A stretch of 64,000 bases of DNA, taken from assembly GCF_019749375.1 (NCBI RefSeq), contig NZ_JACWFE010000025.1:114012-178011 (forward strand), read 5' to 3'. A model generated the notes under the pieces. That model saw nothing but the letters and a program-made list of their open reading frames with translations, was not told the origin of the DNA and made no database searches. The translations under genes and the position numbers were made by a program. This DNA is from Bacillus sp. S/N-304-OC-R1 (lineage in GTDB: Bacteria > Bacillota > Bacilli > Bacillales > Cytobacillaceae). This document shows positions 45,142-53,806 of this stretch, piece after piece. Each line of letters opens with the position of its first letter. The stretch's first letter is position 1.

Positions 45142-46815
45142 ATGAAAATGAAATCTATCATTATTCTTGCTATTATGCTGATGCTAAGTTCCTTTTTAAC
45201 TGGCTGTTATGGAGGAGAAAGCAAGAAAACAACTTCCGAGGGGGAAAACAGCAATGGGTCAGATGAATCGGCAAGTGAGCAAGTTCTAAACCTTGTTGAA
45301 GGCGGTGAGCTGCCAACCCTTGATACTCTAGGATTATTCGATGCTCTTTCAAGCAGAACAATGAATAATATTTTTGAAGGACTTTACAGACTGGATGAAT
45401 CTCATGCACCAGTACCCGGAATGGCAGAAAGCCATGAGGTGAGTGAGGATGGAAAAGTGTATACGTTTAAAATCCGTTCAGATGCAAAATGGAGCAATGG
45501 CACACCAGTAACAGCAAAGGATTTTGATTTTGCTTGGAAAAAGGCAATCAATCCTGATACGCTATCAACCTATTCTTACTTATTCAATGATATTAAAAAT
45601 GCTGCAGCTATCCAGGATTCTGAAAATAGCTTATTTGGAAAAATAGATGAATTAGGTGTGAAAGTGATTGATGATTATACATTACAAATTGAATTAGAAC
45701 ATCCAGTACCTTATTTCTTAAGCTTGATTACTTATCCGGTATTTTTCCCTCAAAATCAGGCATTTGTGGAATCTCAAGGCGATCAATATGCTTTAGAAGC
45801 AGCAAATCTTATTTATAACGGACCCTTTGTACTCGATTCATGGGAGCATGAGGTAGGCTGGGTATATAAGAAAAATCCAAGCTATTGGGATGCTGCAGCA
45901 GTTAAATTAGACACTATTAATGTAAAAGTTGTAAAGGAACCTGCAACAAGGGTGAATCTTTATGATACAGGAAAAGTAGATTTGACAGAAATTACGTCCG
46001 AATTTATTGACCAATATGCTAATACACCAGATTTTCACACATTACTGAAGCCAGAGGTATTCTTTATTCGTATGAATCAAACGAATAAATATTTAGCAAA
46101 TATAAATATCCGAAAGGCGATTGATATGGGATGGGATAAAAAATCAGCAGCAGAAAGCTTGCTAAATAATGGCTCTATTCCAGCCAATTATTTAGTACCT
46201 AAGGATTTTGCCTTTGATCAGGGTGGAAAAGATTTCCGTGAAAAATATGAAGGTTTTAACAAGGATGGTGTAGAAAAAGCGAAGGAATACTGGGAAAAAG
46301 GCTTGAAGGAGCTTGGTGTTGATAAAATCGAATTGGAGTTCTTAAGCTATGATAGCGAAGAAAGAAAACGCGTCAGCGAATTCTTCAAAAACCAACTAGA
46401 AACGAATTTACCTGGCTTAACGATTAAAATCAATCAGCAGCCTAATAAGCAAAAACTAGCATTAGAATCTAGCCTTCAGTACGATTTAACCTATTCGGGC
46501 TGGGGACCAGACTTTCAGGATCCAATAACATTCATGGATCTATATCTATCAGATGGTCCATATAACTGGTCAAATTATAAGAATGAAAAGTTTGACAGCC
46601 TGATTAAGGAATCAAAAACAAACCCAACAGATATCGCAAAACGATGGGAAAACATGCAGGAAGCAGAAAAAATTCTTATTGAAGAAGATGCGGCCATTTC
46701 CCCAATGTACCAATCCGGCCTTGCTCAGCTGAAAAAGCCATATGTAAAAGGATATATAGCACATCCATTTGGAGTGTTTGCCTCTTATAAGTGGACTTAT
46801 ATTGAGGGAAAGTAA
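45142..46815 (+). CDS. Oligopeptide-binding lipoprotein (OppA/DppE family)
   Basis: Receptor of the sigma-54-driven importer, 557 residues, lipobox LTGC followed by a Ser/Glu/Asn linker. Family-5 motifs: YTFKIRSDAKWSNGTPVTAKDF, ANLIYNGPFVLDSW, NIRKAIDMGWDKK. Strong paralogue of the orphan binding protein at 13208-14902. Last gene of the operon; a GC-rich terminator follows. Confidence 0.93.
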   Translation: MKMKSIIILAIMLMLSSFLTGCYGGESKKTTSEGENSNGSDESASEQVLNLVEGGELPTLDTLGLFDALSSRTMNNIFEGLYRLDESHAPVPGMAESHEVSEDGKVYTFKIRSDAKWSNGTPVTAKDFDFAWKKAINPDTLSTYSYLFNDIKNAAAIQDSENSLFGKIDELGVKVIDDYTLQIELEHPVPYFLSLITYPVFFPQNQAFVESQGDQYALEAANLIYNGPFVLDSWEHEVGWVYKKNPSYWDAAAVKLDTINVKVVKEPATRVNLYDTGKVDLTEITSEFIDQYANTPDFHTLLKPEVFFIRMNQTNKYLANINIRKAIDMGWDKKSAAESLLNNGSIPANYLVPKDFAFDQGGKDFREKYEGFNKDGVEKAKEYWEKGLKELGVDKIELEFLSYDSEERKRVSEFFKNQLETNLPGLTIKINQQPNKQKLALESSLQYDLTYSGWGPDFQDPITFMDLYLSDGPYNWSNYKNEKFDSLIKESKTNPTDIAKRWENMQEAEKILIEEDAAISPMYQSGLAQLKKPYVKGYIAHPFGVFASYKWTYIEGK

Positions 46816-46835
46816 GAACAGTTCCCAAAAGTGTG

Positions 46836-46861
46836 ACAAACCTGGCATTTGCCGGGTTTGT
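46836..46861 (+). terminator. Terminator of the second peptide-transporter operon
   Basis: Twelve-base stem ACAAACCTGGCA/TGCCGGGTTTGT (one T-G pair), minimal loop, then TTCATTT. Confidence 0.8.
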
Positions 46862-46990
46862 TTCATTTCCGGTGTTTGTTTTGCCAAATCTTAATTTGTT
46901 GACTTTATGGAAGCAATACAATACTATTATCTCGTTTAAATAGGATCAATTTCTTCCTATTTAATATATGAACAATTGGAGGGAACTAAG

Positions 46991-47305
46991 ATGAAACAAA
47001 TAAAATCAGAACAAGAATATCGTGAGCAAATTTCTAAGGACGACCTGTCTGTTGGTATTTTTACAACAACTTGGTGTCCTGACTGCAAGCGTTTAGATAT
47101 GTTTATTGATGACATAATAGAAGAAAACAATGACAAACAATGGTTTATGATTGACCGTGATGAGTTTCCGGAAATTTCGCAAGAGCAAACAGTTATGGGG
47201 ATTCCCTCGTTATTAGTTTTTAAGAATGGTGAAAAGCTAGCTCATTTACATAGTGCAAATGCAAAAACTCCAGAACAATTGAAAGAGTTCTTAAACAATT
47301 TATAA
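46991..47305 (+). CDS. Thioredoxin-like protein (CPDC active site)
   Basis: Small thiol-disulphide oxidoreductase, 104 residues, without signal peptide. Active site TTWCPDCKRLD at about 26-36 and the cis-Pro segment MGIPSLLVFKNGE. ATG 46991 follows GGAGGGAACTAAG; the in-frame start at 46976 lacks a site. Monocistronic. A broken homologue of its C-terminal end is at 32870-33007. Confidence 0.9.
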   Translation: MKQIKSEQEYREQISKDDLSVGIFTTTWCPDCKRLDMFIDDIIEENNDKQWFMIDRDEFPEISQEQTVMGIPSLLVFKNGEKLAHLHSANAKTPEQLKEFLNNL

Positions 47306-47311
47306 GGGACA

Positions 47312-47345
47312 AAAGCTAATCGGATACCGCCATTCGATTAGCTTT
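47312..47345 (+). terminator. Terminator after the thioredoxin-like gene
   Basis: Eleven-base stem AAAGCTAATCG/CGATTAGCTTT followed by T residues. Confidence 0.9.
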
Positions 47346-47487
47346 TTTTATTCACTAAAAAAAGTTTCCTTTATTCAACTTTTTTGTAGAGCTGTTATTT
47401 TTATTTAACGATGAAAAAACGTTGCTCTAGACCCACACAAGTAATGCTTGTTAAGATATTGAGGGGCATTAAGGACGGAGGGGCACC

Positions 47488-48414
47488 ATGGAACAACAAA
47501 GGTATGATCAATTAAAAATGGGAGAAAAAGGTGCGATTATAAGCATTGTCGCTTATATTTGTTTATCCTTTCTAAAGTTGCTAATTGGTTATTCTACCGG
47601 CTCTGAAGCACTAAAAGCAGACGGTCTAAATAATGTGACTGATATTATTGCATCCACAGCTGTACTCATTGGATTAAAACTCTCCCGAAAACCTGCCGAT
47701 GATGACCATCCATACGGGCATTGGAAAGCTGAAAATGTAGCAACATTAGTAGCCTCCTTCATTATGATGGCGGTTGGAATTCAAGTAGTATATGAAGCTA
47801 TTACTTCTTTTTTTGACTTAGAAAAAACAGCACCAGATTTAACTGCAGCTTGGACAGGAATCTTCTGTGCTGCTGTTATGTTTGGGGTTTATCGCTACAA
47901 TAAGAAACTTGCAAGTAGAATAAATAGTCAGTCCTTAATGGCTGCAGCGAAGGATAATCTTTCTGATGCTTGGGTGAGTATAGGGGCTGCTGCTGGAATT
48001 ATTGGTTCACAATTTCAGCTGCCTTGGCTCGATCCGCTTGCTGCAATTATTGTCGGATTTCTTATTTGCAGGACTGCATGGGAAATTTTCCGTGAAGCTT
48101 CACATCATTTAACTGATGGTTTTGATGAGAATTTAATAGAAGACTATAAAGAAACAATATTAAGTACCTTTGGGGTGAAAGGTATTAAAGAAATCAAAGC
48201 TAGAAATTATGGTAACAATACCGTTGTGGATATTGTTATTCTTGTAAATTCAAACCTAAATCTTCAGGATGCCCATGACATTTCGACAATTGTGGAGAAC
48301 GCACTTATTAAAGAGCATGGTGTCTATACTGTACATGTTCATGTAGAACCAAACACTGCCATAAAATCAATAAATAGCCCATTAAAAAATCAGGAAAGTC
48401 CAACAGGCCATTAA
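47488..48414 (+). CDS. Cation diffusion facilitator (CDF) exporter
   Basis: Inner-membrane divalent-metal/proton antiporter, 308 residues with about five to six helices and a C-terminal cytosolic domain. Motifs: ADGLNNVTDIIAS (metal-site Asp) and DDDHPYGHWKAENVATL, then AAKDNLSDAWVSIG and the FDENLIEDYKETI domain. The HPYGHWKAE form is seen in the MneP/YeaB manganese-exporter branch, so manganese is the best guess. GGAGGGGCACC precedes the ATG. Confidence 0.9.
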   Translation: MEQQRYDQLKMGEKGAIISIVAYICLSFLKLLIGYSTGSEALKADGLNNVTDIIASTAVLIGLKLSRKPADDDHPYGHWKAENVATLVASFIMMAVGIQVVYEAITSFFDLEKTAPDLTAAWTGIFCAAVMFGVYRYNKKLASRINSQSLMAAAKDNLSDAWVSIGAAAGIIGSQFQLPWLDPLAAIIVGFLICRTAWEIFREASHHLTDGFDENLIEDYKETILSTFGVKGIKEIKARNYGNNTVVDIVILVNSNLNLQDAHDISTIVENALIKEHGVYTVHVHVEPNTAIKSINSPLKNQESPTGH

Positions 48415-48435
48415 ATGTGTGACTGTTAGACTTTC
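48394..48435 (+). terminator. Terminator overlapping the end of the CDF gene
   Basis: Stem GAAAGTC/GACTTTC extended by AACAG/CTGTT, enclosing the stop codon, followed by T7. Confidence 0.65.
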
Positions 48436-48615
48436 TTTTTTTCCTATTTTTAGAAATATTTTAGTCTTAAATAATCAAATGAAGGATAAATGATTTTTGG
48501 AATTGCTTAAATTGTAAAGAAAATATTACTTTAGACATTTGAAACAAGATCCTAAATCGACAATATTATTGGTTGTAACGACAAAAAATTCTGCAAATTC
48601 GGAGGAATTATTAGT

Positions 48616-49123
48616 ATGAAAAGCAATAAGCTTATGAACTTAGCAGCAAGCAGTGTTTTAGCAACAGCACTCATTTTACCAATCGGCGCAGGTATTGCTT
48701 TTGCCAATGATGAGGGTACACAAACAACAGACAGCAAAGAATCGACTGGAACAGAAATGACGTAGGAAACAGCTGCTGAACAAGCTGAAAATACTGATTC
48801 ACTAACATCTGATAATACAGGCAGTCAAGAAAATATAGAACAAACTGTAACAGACGAAAGTCAAACTGCTGATGAAAGCACTGATAACACAAAAGTTACA
48901 TAAAGAAGAAGCAGAAGATGTTGAGAAAATAAATAAAGATGTTGAAAAGGCTGCGAAAAAGGAAGAGAAAGAACTAAAAAAAGCAGAAGAAAAACAGCAT
49001 GAGAAAGCTGAAACGGCTGAAGAAAAGAAACAAGAAGCTGCAAAGAAAGCCGAAGAAAAGAAAAATGAAAACGCAAAGAATAACGAAGAAAAGCGTAAAG
49101 GAAAAGATAAAGACGAGGATTAA
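48616..49123 (+). pseudogene. Broken secreted Lys/Glu-rich protein
   Basis: It begins with GGAGG, an ATG and a clear signal peptide (MKSNKLMNLAASSVLATALIL, then AFA cleavage) followed by a Thr/Ser/Glu-rich stretch. An in-frame TAG interrupts at 48763. The same frame continues with like composition to TAA at 48901, and a shifted frame (to 49123) carries a Lys/Glu-rich coiled-coil-like segment KEEAEDVEKINKDVEKAAKK and repeats of EEKK-type runs. The simplest reading is one secreted gene with an amber mutation and a frameshift. Alternatively, a 49-residue secreted peptide and a separate fragment. Confidence 0.65.
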
Positions 49124-49138
49124 TAAAAATACTGTTTT

Positions 49139-49172
49139 AAAAGAGGTTTGCCAAATCCGGCAAACCTCTTTT
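49139..49172 (+). terminator. Terminator after the broken secreted gene
   Basis: Fourteen-base perfect stem AAAAGAGGTTTGCC and complement, loop AAATCC; also usable on the minus strand. Confidence 0.88.
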
Positions 49173-49231
49173 GGAGAGAAAAATAATGCGTTCGATGGTT
49201 TCTCAACAGGTCTATTCATAATCAAGTAATT

Positions 49232-49777
49232 TTAACTTAAGATATGAACAGCACCAACTAAGATGAAGAGAATGACTAATACCATGTGAGCTTTTCGGAA
49301 GGATTTACTTTTTTTATTTTTAATTAGGAAGCCACCGATTATAGAAGCAGTCATTAGTAAGACGAAGGACATAAGGCCAATCACACCTTGTATCCCCAAT
49401 TCACCTTTTCCTATATACATAGCGATTCCATGAATAATAGTAAGAATGATAACTAAAATGCCTAAATGAACGTGATATTTACCTAACAATCTAGATGTGG
49501 TAATAACCAAGTTTTTTACGCTTGGAACTTTCTTTATTACTACTTTGCTGGATCTTCTAATGGGGAATAATGCCCCAGCTAATCCTATTCCTACTACTGC
49601 ACCCCATCCAACTAATCCACCAGCTTCTTTCAATTGATGATTAGCATCATGATGTTTGTCCTTATATTCAAAATGGTCTCCGTGATCATTTGCAAATACA
49701 TGATTTTGCGAATGCCCTGCCAAATTAATTGCAAGAATTATGAGGAATGAAATGAAAAATAAGTAAATCTTGTTCAT
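49232..49777 (-). CDS. Membrane protein with His-rich extracytoplasmic segment
   Basis: A 181-residue protein: signal or first helix at 4-22, then a His/Asp-rich stretch (HGDHFEYKDKHHDANHQ), then about four helices. Histidines sit inside helices (KYHVHLGILVIILTIIHG and RKAHMVLVILFILVGAVHI) in a way that recalls b-type-haem membrane proteins of the ferric-reductase/cytochrome b561 kind. I cannot name the family with certainty. It may bind haem or metal (inference). Confidence 0.65.
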   Translation of the reverse strand: MNKIYLFFISFLIILAINLAGHSQNHVFANDHGDHFEYKDKHHDANHQLKEAGGLVGWGAVVGIGLAGALFPIRRSSKVVIKKVPSVKNLVITTSRLLGKYHVHLGILVIILTIIHGIAMYIGKGELGIQGVIGLMSFVLLMTASIIGGFLIKNKKSKSFRKAHMVLVILFILVGAVHILS

Positions 49778-49938
49778 AAAAGTTTCCCTCCAAGCTGAAA
49801 AATAGGTATAAGGACACTATATAACATGAAAATGAAAATTAGGTGAAAAATGAATATCCTTAGAAAAAATCGAAATAGAAAGATGAGTGTGCTTTCAAAA
49901 AACGATTCATTTTGAATCAGAGAAATGTATACAAAAAA

Positions 49939-49963
49939 GTGCTGCACTTTAGAACGGCAGCAC
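49939..49963 (-). terminator. Terminator after the deacetylase gene
   Basis: Stem GTGCTGC/GCAGCAC followed on the minus strand by T6. Confidence 0.85.
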
Positions 49964-49980
49964 TGATAAATCCGCATGAA

Positions 49981-50751
49981 TTATTTTAAAGGAAATGTTC
50001 TAAAAAAATCCTGATCATTCATTTTTGAACGGAGTAATAATTCTGACACAGACACACATTTATATCCTTTGTTATATAAATCATTTAAAGTAGTTTCTAA
50101 TCCATTTACTGTTTGAGAGCTCTCATCAAATTCAGAACCAAACCAATCATGGAGAAGGATAATATTTCCTGGATTGACTCCTTTAGTTATATGATTTGAT
50201 ATTTTGGAGGCCGTTGTGTTTTTCCAGTCTTGTGGGTCTTGATGCCATGACCAGAGGATAACAAGCTTTCCGTTTTGGGCAGCTGTATTAATAATGAGAT
50301 CATTATATAAACCTCCTACTGGACGGTAAAGAGATGGTTTGTATCCTGTTATACTCTGAATAATTTGATCTGTTTGTTCTAATTCGGATGTTAATGTAGA
50401 AGCTGTTATATTTCTATTGTAAATATGATTAAAAGTATGATTCCCAATTTCGTGTCCTTCTTTTGCGATTCTTTCGAGAACATCAGGAAATCTTTTGACT
50501 TTATTACCTGCTACAAAAAATGTAGCTTTTGCATCGTACTTCGCTAATATATCAAGAATTTGAGGTGTAAAAGTAGGGTGAGGCCCATCATCAAACGTAA
50601 TAGCTACAATCTTTTCTTTTGTATTTACATCCCAAACAACATTTCCGGACTCTTCGTAATCTTGACGGCTGCGAGTTTGAGCATCAGAGGTTAAACAAAA
50701 TGAAAAATAAAAAAGGATAGGAGTAAGAACAAAAATAGCGATTTTTCTCAA
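49981..50751 (-). CDS. Secreted polysaccharide deacetylase (NodB domain)
   Basis: Cell-wall or chitooligosaccharide deacetylase family CE4, 256 residues, with an N-terminal signal peptide (to about residue 25). Motif 1 is TFDDGPHP with the catalytic Asp pair, motif 2 GHEIGNHTFNH (metal His), motif 3 YRPVGG with the Arg-Pro pattern, and LLHDW near the end. The VVWDVNTKEKIVAITFDDGP opening is close to the PdaB-like group of Bacillus. Single gene; exact substrate uncertain. Confidence 0.88.
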   Translation of the reverse strand: MRKIAIFVLTPILFYFSFCLTSDAQTRSRQDYEESGNVVWDVNTKEKIVAITFDDGPHPTFTPQILDILAKYDAKATFFVAGNKVKRFPDVLERIAKEGHEIGNHTFNHIYNRNITASTLTSELEQTDQIIQSITGYKPSLYRPVGGLYNDLIINTAAQNGKLVILWSWHQDPQDWKNTTASKISNHITKGVNPGNIILLHDWFGSEFDESSQTVNGLETTLNDLYNKGYKCVSVSELLLRSKMNDQDFFRTFPLK

Positions 50752-50986
50752 TCAAAGTCACCTCAATCATAGAAAATATCTTAAGTTAGTTTGTGTGAAT
50801 TTGAAAATTTTATTTTTGATTTTATTTTTTTCGATGAAAGAAAAATTAAGGCTGTATTAACAGTCCTTCATGGAATGATTTTATTTGAAAGAGCAAGGAA
50901 GTGTTTCGATTGCTGAAAAAGATCAGTCCCTTTTTTAGTAAACTGATTAGAATAGTTCTATAAATGACTGATGTAAATAATTAAGA

Positions 50987-51023
50987 AACCCAGCTACCCT
51001 TCCCACGGGAAGGTAGCTGGGTT
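50987..51023 (-). terminator. Terminator after the EamA transporter gene
   Basis: About 16 bp of stem (AACCCAGCTACC...GGTAGCTGGGTT) with a small loop; the minus-strand tail is TTCTTAATT. Confidence 0.85.
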
Positions 51024-51044
51024 ATTAAGGTTGGATGTGCTTAT

Positions 51045-51932
51045 CTATTCAATATTATTTTTATAATTTAGTTTTAATGGACTTTTAAAATCTAGCTCAG
51101 CAATTAATACACTTAATAATATGAGTACTGCACCTAAGTAGCCTTTAAATGTGAGCGTTTCACCCGTGAAAAAGAAAGCAAAACCTGCTGAAAAAACAGG
51201 TTCCAATGTAAAAATAAGACCTGTATGTGTAGGGCTGGTATATTGCTGTGCAACAACCTGAACAATGAAAGCTATTGCTGTACAAAATATGCTTAAGACT
51301 AAGATTGAAAACCATGATTCAACATTGTCAGGAAGTTTTGGAGTTTCCATAAACATTGAGAAAATGAGACTAAATAGGCCAACAAAACCTAGTTGTACTA
51401 CCCCAAGAGTAATTGAATTAACATGCTTAGTCATTGTCCCAGTAACGATGACATGAACCGCATAAAATAAAGCAGATAAGATACATAATATATCACCATC
51501 AGCTATATTTAATTCGTTATTTAACGTTAATAATCCTATTCCTATTATGGTTAATACAATACCTAATACAATTTTTTTTTCAGGTTTTTGCTTTAAAAAT
51601 ACAGATGATAATACTGGAATAAAGATGACTGTGAGCCCCAATAAGAAACCGGCATTAGAAACACTTGTATACTTTGTACCAAAAGTCGCAAAAATATAAA
51701 CTATAAATAAAATAGAAGCTAAAATAAACGCATATTTTACAGTTTTAAAATCAATTTTGATTAAGTGCTTGTAAAATACTATACCTGATAAAAGAAAAGC
51801 AATAATAAATCGTAATGCGATTAAATTATATTCTTCAATGTATTTGAGACTAACCTTTGTAAGTAAGATGGATGCACCCCAAAAAAATGTAACCATTAGT
51901 AACAATAAATCAGCCTTTAATTGCATTTTCAT
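51045..51932 (-). CDS. EamA/DMT-family transporter
   Basis: Ten-helix drug/metabolite exporter, 295 residues with two EamA repeats (first about 5-140, second 150-285; the end of the second reads LEPVFSAGFAFFFTGE). ATG 51932 follows GGGGGAATAGAG; an upstream in-frame start is weaker. It is divergent from a LysR regulator, a common pairing for exporters, so the regulator may control it. Substrate unknown. Confidence 0.88.
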   Translation of the reverse strand: MKMQLKADLLLLMVTFFWGASILLTKVSLKYIEEYNLIALRFIIAFLLSGIVFYKHLIKIDFKTVKYAFILASILFIVYIFATFGTKYTSVSNAGFLLGLTVIFIPVLSSVFLKQKPEKKIVLGIVLTIIGIGLLTLNNELNIADGDILCILSALFYAVHVIVTGTMTKHVNSITLGVVQLGFVGLFSLIFSMFMETPKLPDNVESWFSILVLSIFCTAIAFIVQVVAQQYTSPTHTGLIFTLEPVFSAGFAFFFTGETLTFKGYLGAVLILLSVLIAELDFKSPLKLNYKNNIE

Positions 51933-52326
51933 CTCTATTCCCCCGTTGTTTATAATTTGTAATTTCATAACCCTTTTACTACTACAAAATTGCCTTTACT
52001 CTTACAATAATTAATTTTTATATTTTTTGGTTCCATTTATTTACTTTAAGTGGGGGTCAGGTGAGATACTTGGTGCACGTTGTTTCCAGACAATCTGCAT
52101 GGAAACATGCAATAAAACTGGAGGATTACACAAGTAATTTAACTTACAACTCGTCGTGTATTAATTAGTTTACCAAGGTATAGCGATAGTTTTCCTTTTC
52201 CTATAGTAAACTGCTTTTTCTCTTGAAAATTTCTAGTGTTTTCATTATAATTCGCAATATTAAATTAGTAAAACTCATGTTTTTAATGAAAATCATTAGA
52301 TTTGCTCATGAAGGAGAAGACTGATT
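51933..52326. other. Intergenic region between the EamA transporter and LysR genes
   Basis: Divergent promoter region with no coding sequence. Besides the dyad listed below, a GTTTCC/GGAAAC inverted pair overlaps it (about 52082-52106). Confidence 0.45.
52096..52111. promoter_or_regulatory. TGCATG/CATGCA dyad, candidate LysR operator
   Basis: Six-base inverted repeat with a 4-base spacer (TGCATGGAAACATGCA) between the divergent EamA and LysR genes. Confidence 0.35.
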
Positions 52327-53205
52327 TTGAATATTTCCCAATACGAGGCTTTTTTGAAAACAATTGAACTAGGGAGTTTGACAAAAGCTGCACAGACACT
52401 AGGTTACACCCAGTCTGGGATCACTCATATGTTAAATGCATTGGAAAGTGAATTCAGAATGAAGCTTCTGAACCGTGATCGTTCAGGTGCTACTGTTACT
52501 TCAGATGGCATGCAACTATTACCATATATTCAGGCCGTATTGAATTGTCAACATAATCTGAATAACAAATTAGACGAGATACATAGATTAGAATCAGGTC
52601 TAATCAGAGTTGGAACATTTACTAGTGTGTCAGCACAATGGCTTCCGGGCATGATAAAGAATTTTAGATTGGACTTTCCAAAAATTCAATTTGAATTATT
52701 ACATGGTACGTATCAAGAAAATGAAAAGTGGCTTATGGATGGGCGGCTAGATTGCGCTTTTGTTCGAGTGCCCGCTAATAAGCAGTTAGAGACGATATAT
52801 CTAAGAAGAGACCCATTAGTCGTTGTTTTGCCTGAAAATCATCCTCGTGCACATGACGAATTTTTCCCAATCTCAGGTTTATCAAAACATCCATACATAA
52901 AACTTGATGAAGGTGACGATGATGAGATATCAGAGATATTTACAATTCATCAAATAGCGCCAAATGTTCAATTTGTCGAAAAAGATGATTATGCAGTTAT
53001 TGCTATGGTTGAAAAAGGGTTAGGAATTAGTATTTTGCCTGAGCTAGTATTAAAGAATATATCTCGTAAGGTAATATATAAAGAATTAGAAATTCCATCA
53101 TATAGAGATTTAGGAGTTGCCGTTAAAGACACAACAATGCTTTCAACTTCTGCGCAAATATTTTTAACATATGTGCAAACGTGGATTTCTAAAGAATATT
53201 CTTAA
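52327..53205 (+). CDS. LysR-family transcriptional regulator
   Basis: DNA-binding regulator, 292 residues. The N-terminal winged helix-turn-helix (GSLTKAAQTLGYTQSGITHMLNALE, residues 17-41) and a LysR substrate domain (from about 88) are present, with the typical FTIHQIAPNVQFVEKDDYAVIAMVEKG effector-domain stretch. The start is TTG, with AAGGAGAAG upstream at a longish distance. It probably regulates the divergent EamA transporter and itself. Confidence 0.92.
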   Translation: MNISQYEAFLKTIELGSLTKAAQTLGYTQSGITHMLNALESEFRMKLLNRDRSGATVTSDGMQLLPYIQAVLNCQHNLNNKLDEIHRLESGLIRVGTFTSVSAQWLPGMIKNFRLDFPKIQFELLHGTYQENEKWLMDGRLDCAFVRVPANKQLETIYLRRDPLVVVLPENHPRAHDEFFPISGLSKHPYIKLDEGDDDEISEIFTIHQIAPNVQFVEKDDYAVIAMVEKGLGISILPELVLKNISRKVIYKELEIPSYRDLGVAVKDTTMLSTSAQIFLTYVQTWISKEYS

Positions 53206-53390
53206 AAATCTAATTTTGGTAATATAAGCAGTAGAAATTCCTTGCGTTTCTAATAGCTCCTCCTGCATTTATTTGTGAATTATATAAAAAATTTTATGTT
53301 TGATAGTATATTGTAGATATTTATTAAAAGGCGCTTTTCTTGATACCCAAGAGAAATAAGCTAGCAAATAGAAAATATATAATTTCTTAT

Positions 53391-53418
53391 AAAAAACGCT
53401 GTGAAAACAGCGTTTTTT
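53391..53418 (+). terminator. Terminator after the LysR gene
   Basis: Twelve-base stem AAAAAACGCTGT/ACAGCGTTTTTT with a GAAA loop. Confidence 0.92.
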
Positions 53419-53691
53419 TGATGCACTCTTCCTAGTAAAAAACATTTCATTACCCTTAAAGTTCTTATTTAGTCTGAAAGCAATATGAAATAATTGTTAA
53501 TAAATTTGTAAAGATTTGTAATCTTTTCGTTACTTTTTATTGTAATTCTCTCGTTATAATTAAAAAATCAAAAAGGCTGTCTATCTTATTTATTGGAAAA
53601 AGACTTTTGAAAAAATTTTATTGCAAAGTTTTCTTAATAAATTTTGTAACATTTTTTACGAAAAACCAATAAAAGGAATAAACAGTTGGAT

Positions 53692-53702
53692 AAGGAGGTG
53701 AT
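53692..53702 (+). promoter_or_regulatory. Isolated, perfect Shine-Dalgarno sequence
   Basis: AAGGAGGTGAT is fully complementary to the 16S 3' end over 11 bases. No ATG, GTG or TTG opening a frame follows at the usual distance, and the next gene starts about 100 bases further on. Confidence 0.45.
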
Positions 53703-53806
53703 ATTAAAAGGTTAAATAGAATAGCAAGGTGGATTATTTTTGTAATTAAAATTCAGAAAATTCACAAGAGGCGAAAAACAGTAATATTAAACAAGGGGGT
53801 CAATAT

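Larger units (their letters stand above)
53206..53806. other. Long leader region before the third peptide transporter
   Basis: AT-rich and non-coding as far as I can see. It holds the LysR terminator and an isolated Shine-Dalgarno sequence, listed separately. Several TTGTAA/TTTACG-type repeats around 53500-53660 are low complexity. Confidence 0.45.

Noticed and set aside
48763..48765. Programmed read-through of the TAG (pyrrolysine or suppression)
   Set aside because: A second defect (frameshift) follows in the same gene and no pyrrolysine context is visible; simple decay explains both.
49774..49977. A 67-codon hydrophobic minus-strand frame
   Set aside because: Its start lies inside the terminator of the deacetylase gene and it has no ribosome site.
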